Below are positions 11,645 to 21,544 of a stretch of DNA of 64,000 nucleotides, in pieces (position 1 is the stretch's first letter; every line of letters begins with the position of its first letter). The stretch spans positions 28,938-92,937 of the forward strand of contig KV919068.1 in assembly GCA_002049455.2 (NCBI GenBank), in the 5' to 3' direction. Source of the stretch: Porphyra umbilicalis. Its lineage: Eukaryota > Rhodophyta > Bangiophyceae > Bangiales > Bangiaceae. A model generated the notes under the pieces. It was not told the origin of the DNA. It searched no databases and was given only the letters and a program-made list of their open reading frames with translations. The translations under genes were made by a program, and so were the position numbers.

Positions 11645-12222
11645 CGGGGCGCGAGGGCGCCGGTGCTCCCCCCAAAAAACACGGACCCGGTCGGCTCCGC
11701 GTTTTTGTTTCTTTTAGTGTTGGGTCCCCGCTTTTTCTTTTTGCACCAGGTGCACCTGAGGTTGTAGGGCACCGGTGCCCTACCACCTCGGCGAGACCCG
11801 CTCTCGGGAGTGTCCTGTAATTACCCGCTGATCCCGTTGATTTTTTTCACCGGTCACGAAATATCACCAGCAATGCCTGCGCCCGAACCCCGCCCAGGCG
11901 CCCGATTCGCCCGCTGCTCCCCGAGGGCATCGCCCCGTTGACCTCGCTCCGCCGCCACGCCCGACCGATCGCCCCCGCGCCGCCCAGCGACCCCGCGCCC
12001 GCCCGCGTGTCGCCGCCGCGCCGCCTCCACCGTTTTTTGGCGCCGCCTCCACCGTCTTTTGGCGCCGCCACCGCCGCCGCCTCCTGCACTGCCGCCGTCC
12101 GACGTCCCCATTGCCGCCGTCCACAGTGCCGACGCGTGCGCGCCTTTTTTTTTTGCCACTGCCGCCGGCCGCCCCCCCCGTCGAGGCATCGCCCCCGCCC
12201 CCCCCCCCGGCCGACCGGCGCC
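11645..12222. other. Intergenic between two plus-strand genes
   Basis: This interval holds the 3' flank of the membrane-protein gene. A short inverted repeat around the GCACCGGTGC at 11769-11778 (CACCTGAGGT ... ACCACCTCGG) could form a hairpin in the 3' UTR. From about 11880 the DNA is CCG-rich and carries no credible gene; it probably includes the methyltransferase promoter. Confidence 0.35.
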
Positions 12223-13656
12223 ATGGCGCCCGCGTTTGCCCTTGCCCCCACCCCCGGCGCGCTCGCCGATCGGCGCCGCGGCTGGGCGCGGGGCGCCGCC
12301 GCCGCCGCCGCACCCGCCTCGCCGACGGCGCCCAGCGCGGGGGCGTCCCGGTCGCCCGGCGGCGGCGGGGGATCGCGCCGGCCCGTCCCGGCGGCGGCCG
12401 CCCGCCGTCGCGTCGGGGCGGTGACCATGGTGGGGGCACCCCCCCCCCCCCGGCCGCTGGCGACTGGGCCGCGGCGGCGCTTGCGCGCGGTCGGGGGGCC
12501 CCCCCCCCGCCCAAGCGGCGGCCGCCCTCCTCGCCTCGGCGGTCCTCCTCCGCCTCGCCGCCCGCGCCTCCCGCCTCGTCCGCGCGCGGCTGTACCTGTC
12601 CCGCACCGCCGGGCGGCGGGACGATAGGGGCAACGACCGCGCCTTGGCGGCGGCGACGGGCGCGACGGCGGCGGGTGCGGGTGCGGGTGCGGATGCGGGT
12701 GCGGGTGCGGGTGCGGCGGCGGGGGCGGGCGGCGGCGTGCGGGGCGAGTTGAAAAACGACATTGGCGACTTTTACGACGCGCGGTCGGCGGCGTGGGAGG
12801 CGGTTTGGGGCGAACACATGCACCACGGGTTGTACGACACGCCCGAGACGGCCAAGGATGATTACGCGGCGCAGGTGGAGACGATGCGGCGGCTGCTGCG
12901 GGCGGGGGGCGTCGACGCCCTGCCGCCGGGGGCGGCCATCCTCGACGTTGGCTGCGGCATTGGCGGCGCGTCGCGCTTCCTCGCCAACCGCTTTCGCGGG
13001 GTGACCGTGCAGGGCGTGACGCTGTCGCGGCGGCAGGCGGCGCGGGCGGCGGAAATCACAGACGCGTTTGGCCAAACGCCCTGGGTGACCACCTCCGTCG
13101 CCGACGCGCTCGCCCTCCCCTACGCCGCCAACACGTTCGACGTGGTGTGGTCCCTCGAGTCGGCGGAGCACATGCCCGACAAGGCGGCGCTGCTTGCAGA
13201 GTTGACGCGCGTCCTCAAACCCGGCGGCCGCCTCCTCCTCCTCGCGTGGTGCGTCCGGGAGACGGCGCCGCCGGCGGCGGCGCTCACCCTCGACGAGCGC
13301 TACGTCCTCGCGCGCATCCGCGACGAGTATTGTCTGCCGCGCCTCGCGCCGCCGTCAGAGTACGCGGCGGCGGCGGACGCGGCGGGGCTAACGGTGACGG
13401 GGAGGGACGATTGGACGGGGGCGGCGGCGCCGTTTTGGGGGCGCGTCGCCGCGAGCGCGTGGCGCTCCCGCGCGGGGTGGGCCGCGCTGCGGCGGGGGGG
13501 GGGGGGCTCGCCCGCTCCGCCCTCGCCGTCAAGTACGTGCAGGAGGGGATCCGGCGGGGGGGCTTCCGGCTGGCGTTGATGGTGGCGACCAAGCCGGGGG
13601 GGGGGGACGGGGTGCCCCTCGCGTCGGCGGCCGCGACGGAGCGGACGGTGCAGTGA
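12223..13656 (+). CDS. VTE4: Gamma-tocopherol methyltransferase, plastid type
   Basis: An S-adenosylmethionine-dependent methyltransferase that converts gamma- to alpha-tocopherol, expected in the plastid. SAM motif I is ILDVGCGIGGASRFLA (about 12938-12985), then GVTLSRRQAARA, the diagnostic VWSLESAEHMPDK (about 13146-13184), LKPGGRLLLLAWC and an ERYVLARIRDEYCLP segment. The C-terminal helix KYVQEGIRRGGFRLALMVATKPG is in another frame, reached at the 13-G run 13494-13506. Upstream, a transit-like peptide begins at 12223 (MAPAFALAPTPGALADRR). It reaches the catalytic domain through two more homopolymer shifts at 12439-12451 and 12499-12508. All three need one added base. The frame that is open without shifts starts only at 12644 in a Gly/Ala hexanucleotide repeat and would lack both the transit peptide and the C-terminus. 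Confidence 0.88.
12666..12735 (+). repeat. GCGGGT hexanucleotide repeat inside the methyltransferase gene
   Basis: About ten units of GCGGGT and variants (one GCGGAT) encode a Gly-Ala run with one Asp. It sits between the presumed transit peptide and the catalytic domain, so length changes here would be tolerated. Confidence 0.8.
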
Positions 13657-14050
13657 GGGGGGGGGGGAGGGGGGGGGGTGGGTTGTCGCTGGCGGCGTGG
13701 CGCAGTGCGGACTTTTTTTGTTTTTTTGGGATTGCTGGTTCCGCGGACTTGTATCCTGTGTGGGCTGTTTGACTTTTGTTTCTCTCGTGGGGTGGTGGCA
13801 CGGGCTTGCGTTGCGGGGCGTGGCACGTTTGGTGGGCGAGTGTGTAAAGAGCGCGAGTGGTTTTGTTTGTCACCGCTGTCGCGTGTCCCCGCCCGGCGCT
13901 CCCATCCGTCATCACGCCAAAAAAAAAAAAAAAGGCAACCACTCGTCAACCGCCTGTGGATACGCGGCAGCCCGCACCTGCGGCCGCCGCCGCCGCCCCC
14001 TGCGTCATTACCGCACCTGCTGGGCGCACCCGTTCCCCGCCCCGCCCCCC
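13657..14050. other. Convergent 3' ends, no gene
   Basis: The methyltransferase (+) and the PurL gene (-) converge here. G-rich stretches lie just after the methyltransferase stop, T-runs at 13710-13727, and an A13 tract at 13920-13932. Both 3' UTRs must share this interval. No open frame looks real. Confidence 0.5.
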
Positions 14051-17000
14051 CTACGCGTCCTCCCCCTCACACCACGTGCGGGCGTTTTGAAACATGCGGA
14101 GCCACGGGCTCGCGGCGAGCCCCTCGCGCATCCCCTCGGGCAAGTACGGCCACTGCCACAGCTGCGCGGCGCGCTCGGGGTGGGGCATCATGGCCAAGTG
14201 CCGCCCGTCGGGCGTCGTCAAGGCCGCAATCCCATCGACGGACCCGTTGGGGTTGGCCGGATACGCGGTCGTCGGCGCCCCCCCGTCGTCCACGTACGCG
14301 ACGGCGGCGAGCCCCCCCGAGCGCACCGCGTCGAGCACCGACGCGTCGGGGAAGTGGGCCTTGCCCTCCCCGTGCGCCGACCACACGCCGAGCACCGAGC
14401 CGCCCATCCCCCGCAACAACACTGACGGCGAGTCGGCAATGCGGACGGCCGACCAGCGCGACTCAAAGCGCCCACTGGTGTTGTGGATGAAGCGCGGCTG
14501 CGCCGGCGACGGCACCCGGTCAACGGGGCCAAACGGCACGACGCCGAGGAGCGCGAGCAGCTGGCACCCGTTGCAAACGCCGAGCGACCACGTGTCTGGG
14601 CGTCCCAGAAAGGCCTCCACCTCGTCCCGCACGGCGGCGCGGTAGCGGACGACGCCGGCCCAGCCCTTGGCCGAGTCGAGGACGTCGGCGTAGGAGAAGC
14701 CGCCGACAAAGACGGCGCCGCGAAAGTCGGCGAGCGACACGCGGCCGGCCGCCAAGTCGCTCGTCGCCACGTCCCACGGGTCGAGGCCGGCGAGGTGGAG
14801 GGCGGCCGCCATCTCCCGGTCGCCGTTGGAGCCCTCCTCCCGGATGACGGCGACCTTGACTTTGGTGCCCGACGCCATGACCGCCGCGGGCGTCGGCGAC
14901 GGCGTAAAGGTGAGGGCGTAGGTGGGGCCGACGCGGGCGGCGAGGCCCGCCTGCTCCTCGGCAACGCACGCGGGCGCCGCCTGCTGGCGCTCGAGCTCAA
15001 AGCCCGTCGCCTCCCACAAGTCCCGCAGCGCCCGCACGTCGCCGCCGGGGAGCAGCTCCGCCCCGCCGTCAGTGACACTGACGACCGTGTCGGCGCGCGT
15101 CGACCCGACTTTGGTGACGGGCACGCCCGCAGACGCAAAGGCAGACGTGACGGCCGCCGCGTCGGCGCCCGCCGCCACCTCCAAGACGACGCCGAGCTCT
15201 TCCGCAAAGAGGGCGGGCGCCCACGGGGGCGACCCCGCCGCCACCGCCGCCCCGTCGGCGTCGGACCCACCCGCGGCGGCCGAATCGACCGCCACGTCCA
15301 CCCCAACGTTGCCCGCAAACGCCATCTCAAGCACCGCCGTCAAGACCCCCCCGTCGCTCACGTCGTGGTAGGCGAGCACCCGCCCCGCCCCGTGTTCCGC
15401 CTGCAGCGTCTCAAAAGCCGCCCGCAGGGTGTCCCCCCCATCGTCCACGTCGGGCGGCGCGCCGCCCAGCTGCCCGTACACGTGCGCGACACACGAGCCG
15501 CCGAGCCGCCGCCGCCCCCGCGCAATGTCCACGAGGAGCAGCTCCGACCCGCCACCGCGCTTGAGGTCGGGCGTCCACACCGCCGTCACGTCGGGCACGG
15601 TCACATAGGCGGTCATGACGAGGGTGCCCGGCGCCTTGACCGTTTCCCCTTCAGCGCCCGCCGGCGCGTCGGCCGGCGGCGGGCACGCGGCGGCCATGGA
15701 GAGGCTGTCTTTGCCGCCGTCAATGGACACCTCGAGGCGAATCAGCACGTCGCGGAGCGCGGCGGCCGCGTCGTAGAGGGCGGCGCCCTCGTGGCGCATC
15801 TTGGCCGCCCACATCCAGTTGCCCTCGCACTTGACGTCGGGGAGGGCCGACACGGACGCCGCCCCCAAGTTGGTGAGCATCTCCCCCACCGACATGCGCG
15901 CCATGGCGGCGGGGGAGAGCGCCGTCAGGGACGGGCGCTCGCCAATGGCCGTCGCGCCGCCCGACGTGGCGAGCGTGGACGTGGCCACCACCGCCACGTC
16001 GGCGAGCGGCAGCTGCAGCGGCCCGACGCACTGCTGCTGCGCGACGAGGCCCGTGACGGAGCGGTCGACTTTGGTCGTGAGGAAGCGCTTGGAGCCGACG
16101 GTCATGAGCCGCAGCAGGCGGTCGAGGACGTCGGCGAGCGCCGTGCCCGCCGGCAGCGCCACCGCCGCCGTCGGCAGCGGCGGCCCGCGGGTGTCGGTAA
16201 ACGTCTTTTGCGGCAAGTCGCCGAGCACGTCTTCGAGGTCGAGGTCCTCCACGTTCGCCCCCGCGGCCGCGTCGTAGAGCGTCACCCGCCCCGACCCGTC
16301 AATGGCGCCGAGGCAGACGGCCACGACCTTTTCCCGCGCGCACAGCGCCTCAAAGAGGCCGAGTGACTCGGGGCGGAGGAGGAGCCCAAACTGCTCCTGG
16401 TACTCGGCGCCCCAAATTTCGAGCGCCGACAGCGACGCGTCGCCGACCCAAATCCGCCGCAAGTCGATCGTCGCCCCCCCCGGGTAGATGAGCTCCTTGA
16501 CGACGTTGCAGTTGCCGCCGGCGCCCTGATCGTGGAGGGACACAATCGGGTTGGCGTCCCCGAGCTCGACGCACGAGCGGAGGACGCGGACGACCTTTTG
16601 GGCCATCTCCGCGTCGCCCCGCTGCACCGCATTAAAGTCGAGGTCCCCGCGGTTGGACCCGTGGACCATGGACGACGCGGCGCCGCCGCCCATGCCGATG
16701 CGGTACGCGGGGCCGCCGACCTTGACGACGCACAACCCGACGTCGGCGGTGCCCTTCCACGCGTGCGAGTGGTCCATGGAGCCCATGCCGCCGGAAAACA
16801 TGATGGGCTTGACGTACTCGCGGCGCTCCCCCCCCGGCAGGCGGAGGCCGTAGGAGCGCGCAAAGCCCGACACGACCGGCTCCCCAAACTTGTTCCCGTA
16901 ATCCGACGCCCCGTTGGACGCCTGCACCGCAATCGTCAGCGGCGACGCGAGGCGGGACGGGTAGCGGAAGGCCGCCTCCTCCCACGGGAGCGGGTAGCCC

Positions 17001-18178
17001 GGCAGCCGCAGGTGGCCGACGGCGTAGCCCGCCGACGCGGCCGCCACGAGCGACCCGACGCCCGTCGCCGCCGTGTCGCGGATGCGCCCGCCCGTCCCCG
17101 TCTCGGCGCCCGCAAACGGGGCGACGCCCGACGGGAAGTTGTGCGTCTCGGCCGTAAAGAGCACGTCCCGATCGCGCACCGCGGGGGCGAGCGACGACGG
17201 GCCGCCGGGGACCGCCGGGAGGAGCACCGGCAGGGGCCCCCCGCGGATTGTCGACGAGTTGTCGGCAAAGGCGACGACCGAGTTGGAGCGCCCGCCGCGG
17301 GCGGCGAGGGTGTCCTTGACCATGGCGAGGAGGTGCTTTTCGGGCACCGCCGCCCCGTCGAGGATGAGCTTGCCCATGAAAAACCAGTGCCGCGAGTGCT
17401 CCGAGTTGCTCTGCGCCATATCAAACAGCTCCACCGACGTTGGGTCGCGCCCGAGTTTGCCGACAAACAGGTCGTAGTAGTAGGCCAAGTCCCACTCGTC
17501 AAAGCCGAGGCCCATCTCGGCATTGACGGCGGCGAGGGCGGGGCGCCCGCCGGCGCGCAGCGGCACCGTGTAGGTGGCGGCGGGCGTCAAGCCCGAATCA
17601 AACGACGTCAGCGGCGCCCCATACACCGTCTCGGTCATGCGGTCGTGCACGGCGGCGGCAAAGGCGGCGGCGGCGGCCGAGTCGGCCGGCACCGGCACCC
17701 CACCCGGACCAGCCAGCAGGTACCGGCGGGAGCGCTCCAGCCGACCGACGGCGCCCACCCCACACGCGGCGCAGATGGAGACGGCGTTGGCCGACCACGC
17801 CGTCTGAAAGTTGAGCCGCGGCCCGACTTCCAGCACCGCCCCGCCGGCGCCGCCGGGCGCCCCCAGCTGCGGCGCCGTGCGCAACGACGCGGGCTCGTAC
17901 GTTTCCGCGAGGAGCCACTCGAGGGCGGACCGGCTCGGCGCGTCGAGGGCGTCGAGCCCCCCCGTGAGGAGCACGTTGAAACAATCCTCCCGCGTCACCG
18001 TTGCGCCGTCGCCGGCGGCAGCAACCGCCGCGCGCACCGCCACGCTGTCGGGGGGGACGGGGCGGTACCAGCGGCAGACGGTCGCGTCGGCGGCCGCCGA
18101 CGTGGGGGGGGGGGGGGGGGGGTCAACAGGGGGGCCCCCGCACCCGCCACCACCGAGGAGGACGGGGACGCGGCGGCG

Positions 18179-18214
<36 letters not shown>

Positions 18215-18433
18215 ACCGAGCAGCGAGCGGGGGGGGGGGGGGGGGGGGGGGGGGCACCCGCCCGCGGCGCCATCCGACGCGCGGCGGCGGCCGGCGGCGG
18301 TCGCAAGCGGCACGGCCGCACCGCTGGCGCCGCCGGTGGGGCGGCCGGTAAAGGCGGCCGACCGGCCCGACGCCAGGGGCGTCATGGACGGCACAAAGGC
18401 GGGGGCGGCGGCGGGGCGGGGAGGTCCTACCAT
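14051..18433 (-). CDS. PURL: Phosphoribosylformylglycinamidine synthase (FGAM synthase, PurL)
   Basis: It catalyses step four of de novo purine synthesis: FGAR plus glutamine plus ATP gives FGAM. It is the large single-chain type, 1460 aa from the ATG at 18433 (context CTACCATGG). An Ala/Pro/Gly-rich leader of about 120 residues looks like a plastid or mitochondrial transit peptide. Then come the PurS-like domain, two ATPase-type domains with FTAETHNFPSGVAPFAGAET (about residue 425-445), MFSGGMGSMDHSH, GGPAYRIGMGGGAASSM, SLHDQGAGGNCNVVKE, and the C-terminal glutamine amidotransferase. The amidotransferase has GSNGDREMA, the nucleophile Cys in SLGVCNGCQLLALLG (about residue 1286) and the His-Glu of MPHPERAAQLWQWPY (about 1416). 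The frame is unbroken. Two long G-runs (about 18104-18121 and 18229-18253) lie in the leader, so its exact sequence is uncertain. An open frame continues upstream to 18820 through the 12-bp repeat and is probably not translated. Confidence 0.97.
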
Positions 18434-19569
18434 GGTCGCAAGAGGAGGGCTCGACGAGCGGCGAGTGGGGAGGCGAGTGGGGAGTCGAGTGGGGAGGCGA
18501 GCGGGGAGGCGAGTGGGGCGGCAAGTGGGGGGTCGAGTGGGGCGGCAAGTGGGGAGTCGAGCGGGGAGGCAGGGCCGCGATGGCTGCAGGCGGCAGCGGT
18601 TGGGGAGGGAGGCGCGACGCGGGCGACACTGCGGCGCGGCGCGGCGGTGGGGCCAAGCGCCGCAGCCGCCGTGATCCGCCGCCGGCCGCGGCGTGCTCGG
18701 CGAATGGGAAACGGCCGCCGGTGATCGGCGTGGGCAACTTGTGCGGTGAACTTGACCGCTTCTGCGACGCGCAAGTATCACTTGGCCCCGTGGCCGTCTC
18801 GTCTCGATTTCGGATTTCAAAGCCCGGCGCTCGCCCCGGATGAAAGGCGGGCCGGCGCGCCAAGGTGTCAGCGACGGGACTCAAGCGCCATACAGCCGTT
18901 GAGGCGCTACAGCGAGCGCCTTGTCAGCCTCTTCTTGGCCGACGCGCGCTGCAGTATCGCTCCACACACGTGTGTGCGAAGCGGGGCGAAACGGCACAAG
19001 CCTGGGGCCCACGCGGTCGGCAGCGAGGTAGGGTGCGCGGGACTACCCCATTGGTACACTGAGAAAGCCCCGGTCCTGGTGGGAGGGCTGAGGCGCCCCT
19101 TCACCGGTCACTGATGCGCTGGCATCTGGCACACGTGCGGCGGACCCCAGACCCCGTGCAAGAAGGCCAGGGTCGTGGAGATCGATCCCCCCCGGGCAGA
19201 TGTGGGCGGCTGCGCCCACCTCGTCGCTGCTGATTTACCGCGTGCGCGTACCTTGCTGTCACTCGGTCGGTGCGTTTTCTGCGAGACAGCCGGTATGCAC
19301 TCGCTCCAGGCGCGTTTCTCCTTTGGACCCCTGCCGACTGGTCCCCGCCGCCCACCTCGCACGTGGATCGTTCCGCGCAGCGGGACCCGTCTGCTGTGGC
19401 TGGCGCTCCAGTTGTGACGTGCCGTCCCGCCGACGCCTTGTTTCACGGGCTGCTGCGGAAGCGGCACTTGCGATTAGGCCCCGACGGACGCGCGCAGCCG
19501 GGGACGTGCCCGAGCGACACCGGCATTCGTCGCCGGCGACCGTGGGACCGGTGCTCCACGGCGGTCCCC
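18434..19569. other. Divergent upstream region of PurL and receptor-like gene A
   Basis: It begins with a 12-bp minisatellite next to the PurL start. From about 19111 to 19569 the sequence resembles the region upstream of the second paralogue (26270-26830), including CTGCTGTGGCTGGCG in both. The duplicated unit therefore includes upstream DNA and probably the promoter. The open frame running into this region is not needed for the protein. Confidence 0.5.
18446..18574. repeat. 12-bp minisatellite upstream of PurL
   Basis: About ten tandem units alternate GAGTGGGGAGGC and GAGTGGGGAGTC with small changes. On the minus strand it would read as Leu-Pro-Thr-Arg repeats ahead of the chosen start. 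It is most likely 5' UTR or promoter-proximal DNA. Confidence 0.8.
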
Positions 19570-21430
19570 ATGGCGGGGCGTGGCAGGCGTTTGCCAGCTG
19601 CTGTCGTCGTCGTCCCTACGGCGTGGTTGGCTGCCTCGGTGGTCGTCGTGGCGCTGGTTTTAATGCCGGCGACGGCCGCCATAGCCGGCAACCAATGCCT
19701 CGACCGCCTTGTGTCGCACCCCGCCGAGTTTGCCCGCTGCCGCATCGACACTACATGCTTCCTTTTTATCACGGAAGATCCGTTCGTCTTCATTGGCAAC
19801 ATTAGCAATGACCCCACCGATCCGCTCAACCCGCGGACGCCCTTCCCATGCACCGAGTTTGCCGTACGCGGTCTGAGCGGTTTCTCCTTTTCCTTTTACA
19901 AAAAGCTGTGGCCGTCGAGCCCCGATCTTTGCGTGTACGCTGGCGACGTTGACGAGTGTACGTTTAACGGCTTGGTCGACTTCCTCAGCGACACGCGCAC
20001 GCTGGGGCACCCTGGATACGGCATGGCGTTTGCCGTGGTGAACGCGCTCGTCTTTTCGCCCGTCCGCCGGCAGCTCGGTATCTCCTCCTCGTCGATCCTA
20101 GAAGACCGCCTGGTAATGGTGCGGCGAAAGCAATCGCACGCGGGTTTTTGGGCGCAGAGCAAGTTTGGGTTAACAACGCTATCGTGGCCGTTTACGGCGA
20201 GCACGTGGGCCGTCGTTCTGCACGCATTCATGGCGGCGCTGCTGTTTACAGCGGGGCTGTCAGTGTGGCGACCCACGCCTGTGTGGGCTGTGGAGGCTGA
20301 ACCTCATGGAGGCAGAGATGCCCTGCGTCGCGTGCGGTTGCTACAGTGGGCGTACAACTGGTAAGTGGGGCAACGCGGCTGTAGGGGGTGCTGCTTTGAC
20401 ATCCTGATTTGCAATGTGCTACGAGCTACGGCGAAGGATGCACTTTGTTCTTTTTTGCTCTGTTGCTGACAGACGCACGCTCGCGTGCGTCTCCCTTCTC
20501 CCACCGAATGTCTGGTGCTCCATTCTCTCGTCGCACAGGGTCCGAAACATTGCCGGCGGTGAGCTCGAGCTTGCAGAAGCGCACTTTGGGCCTTCGCAAA
20601 ACCTCGTCCGCTGCGTCCCTTATGCGATTATTGCGATAGTGGTGGTCTGGTGGGAGGCTGCGTTCATCATTGGCTCGACGAGCACCACACTCACCAAGCC
20701 GCTGAGCGGGCTCACCGATATCGACCTCTGTCCCTTCACAGTCACCCGCGACACGGCGATGGAGGTGATGTGGCTGTCCATTGTCAACAGCGGCCGCGAG
20801 AGCAACCCCATCAACATCTCGGGGCTGGCAACTGGCACCACCCACCGGACGTGGAGAACGTGTGACACTGCGACGAGTTGCTTCCAACAAGTCACCACCG
20901 GCGGTCGGTCGCCCTCCCCCCGCTGCGATAGCGCCGGCACGACCGACGTGTTCGTCACCTTCCAGCCCGTTCTCTATTCGCAAATGCGCCAGCACCCAGA
21001 GCTGTGTGACGCGCTGGAGGTGCTGGCCACGGAGGAGGAGGTGTTCCGCTTCACGCTTGGGTGGATGTACGCGGATGTGGTGACGCCCAACGCGACCGCC
21101 GCGGCAGCGTGGGCGTCACGGCGGGCGGATATCGACGTGGCCATCCGGCAGGCACGGCTCGACCAGACGACCAAGGACACCCTCGACAAGATGATTGGGA
21201 AGCAGGCGCCGTGCCCGCTCGAAATGCGGCGGGTGCAGCCGGGGCAGCTAATTCTTCCACTGGTGCTTACGCTGGCCGTCTTATATGTGTTCGCGCTGTT
21301 GTTGGCACTGGGTTACCCACCGCTGCAGACGGCCCTATCGAGGCAGAGGAGGCCGCTGGAAACCGAGGCGCTGGTGCATCCTAGAATGTCGCCTTGGCAC
21401 GAAGGACGGAGAGGGTGTAGTCGGTGGTGA
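19570..21430 (+). CDS. Ionotropic-glutamate-receptor-like membrane protein, copy A (one intron)
   Basis: Exons 19570-20360 and 20539-21430 give 560 aa; the intron at 20361-20538 has GTAAGT and CACAG ends and keeps the frame (Asn-Trp-Val-Arg). Visible parts are a signal peptide (about 1-40) and an extracellular Cys-containing region with SFYKKLWPSSPDLCVYAGD. A segment like the end of a type-3 solute-binding lobe follows (GYGMAF ... FSPVRRQLGISSSSILEDRL), then WPFTASTWAVVLHAFMAALL as TM1. Next come a helix ending WWEAAFIIGSTSTTL, placed like the pore-lining M3, a second outer lobe ending RADIDVAIRQARLDQTTK, and a last helix near the C-terminus. This order (signal, S1, TM1, pore, M3, S2, M4) is that of ionotropic glutamate receptors. 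Sequence identity is weak, there is no clear SYTANLAAF motif and no ligand Arg is proven. It could be another receptor type. Its paralogue lies 7.3 kb downstream on the same strand. Confidence 0.7.
20361..20538 (+). other. Intron of receptor-like gene A
   Basis: A 178-bp intron with donor GTAAGTGG and acceptor CGCACAG. It lies at the same codon position as the intron of copy B, which is 179 bp, although the intron sequences have diverged more than the exons. Confidence 0.85.
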
Positions 21431-21488
21431 TGGGAGTGGAGGTGGTGGATGAGAGGTGCTGACTCTGGTGTGCGAGGTCAATGTGATT

Positions 21489-21544
21489 GCTTGTTGCGTT
21501 CCCGTAGAACTTTCATGCTTGCTGCGTTCCCGTAGAACTTTCAT
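21489..21544 (+). repeat. Two tandem 28-bp repeats after gene A
   Basis: Units at 21489-21516 and 21517-21544 differ at one base (GCTTGT/GCTTGC, then TGCGTTCCCGTAGAACTTTC). They follow the stop codon of copy A by 59 bp and may lie in its 3' UTR. No counterpart is seen after copy B. Confidence 0.85.

Noticed and set aside
18446-18574. CRISPR-like array
   Set aside because: Units are 12 bp with no spacers; it is a minisatellite in eukaryotic DNA.
16532-18724. 730-codon open frame antisense to PurL
   Set aside because: Same reason: the opposite strand encodes a motif-perfect enzyme and this frame shows only Arg/Gly/Val-rich filler.
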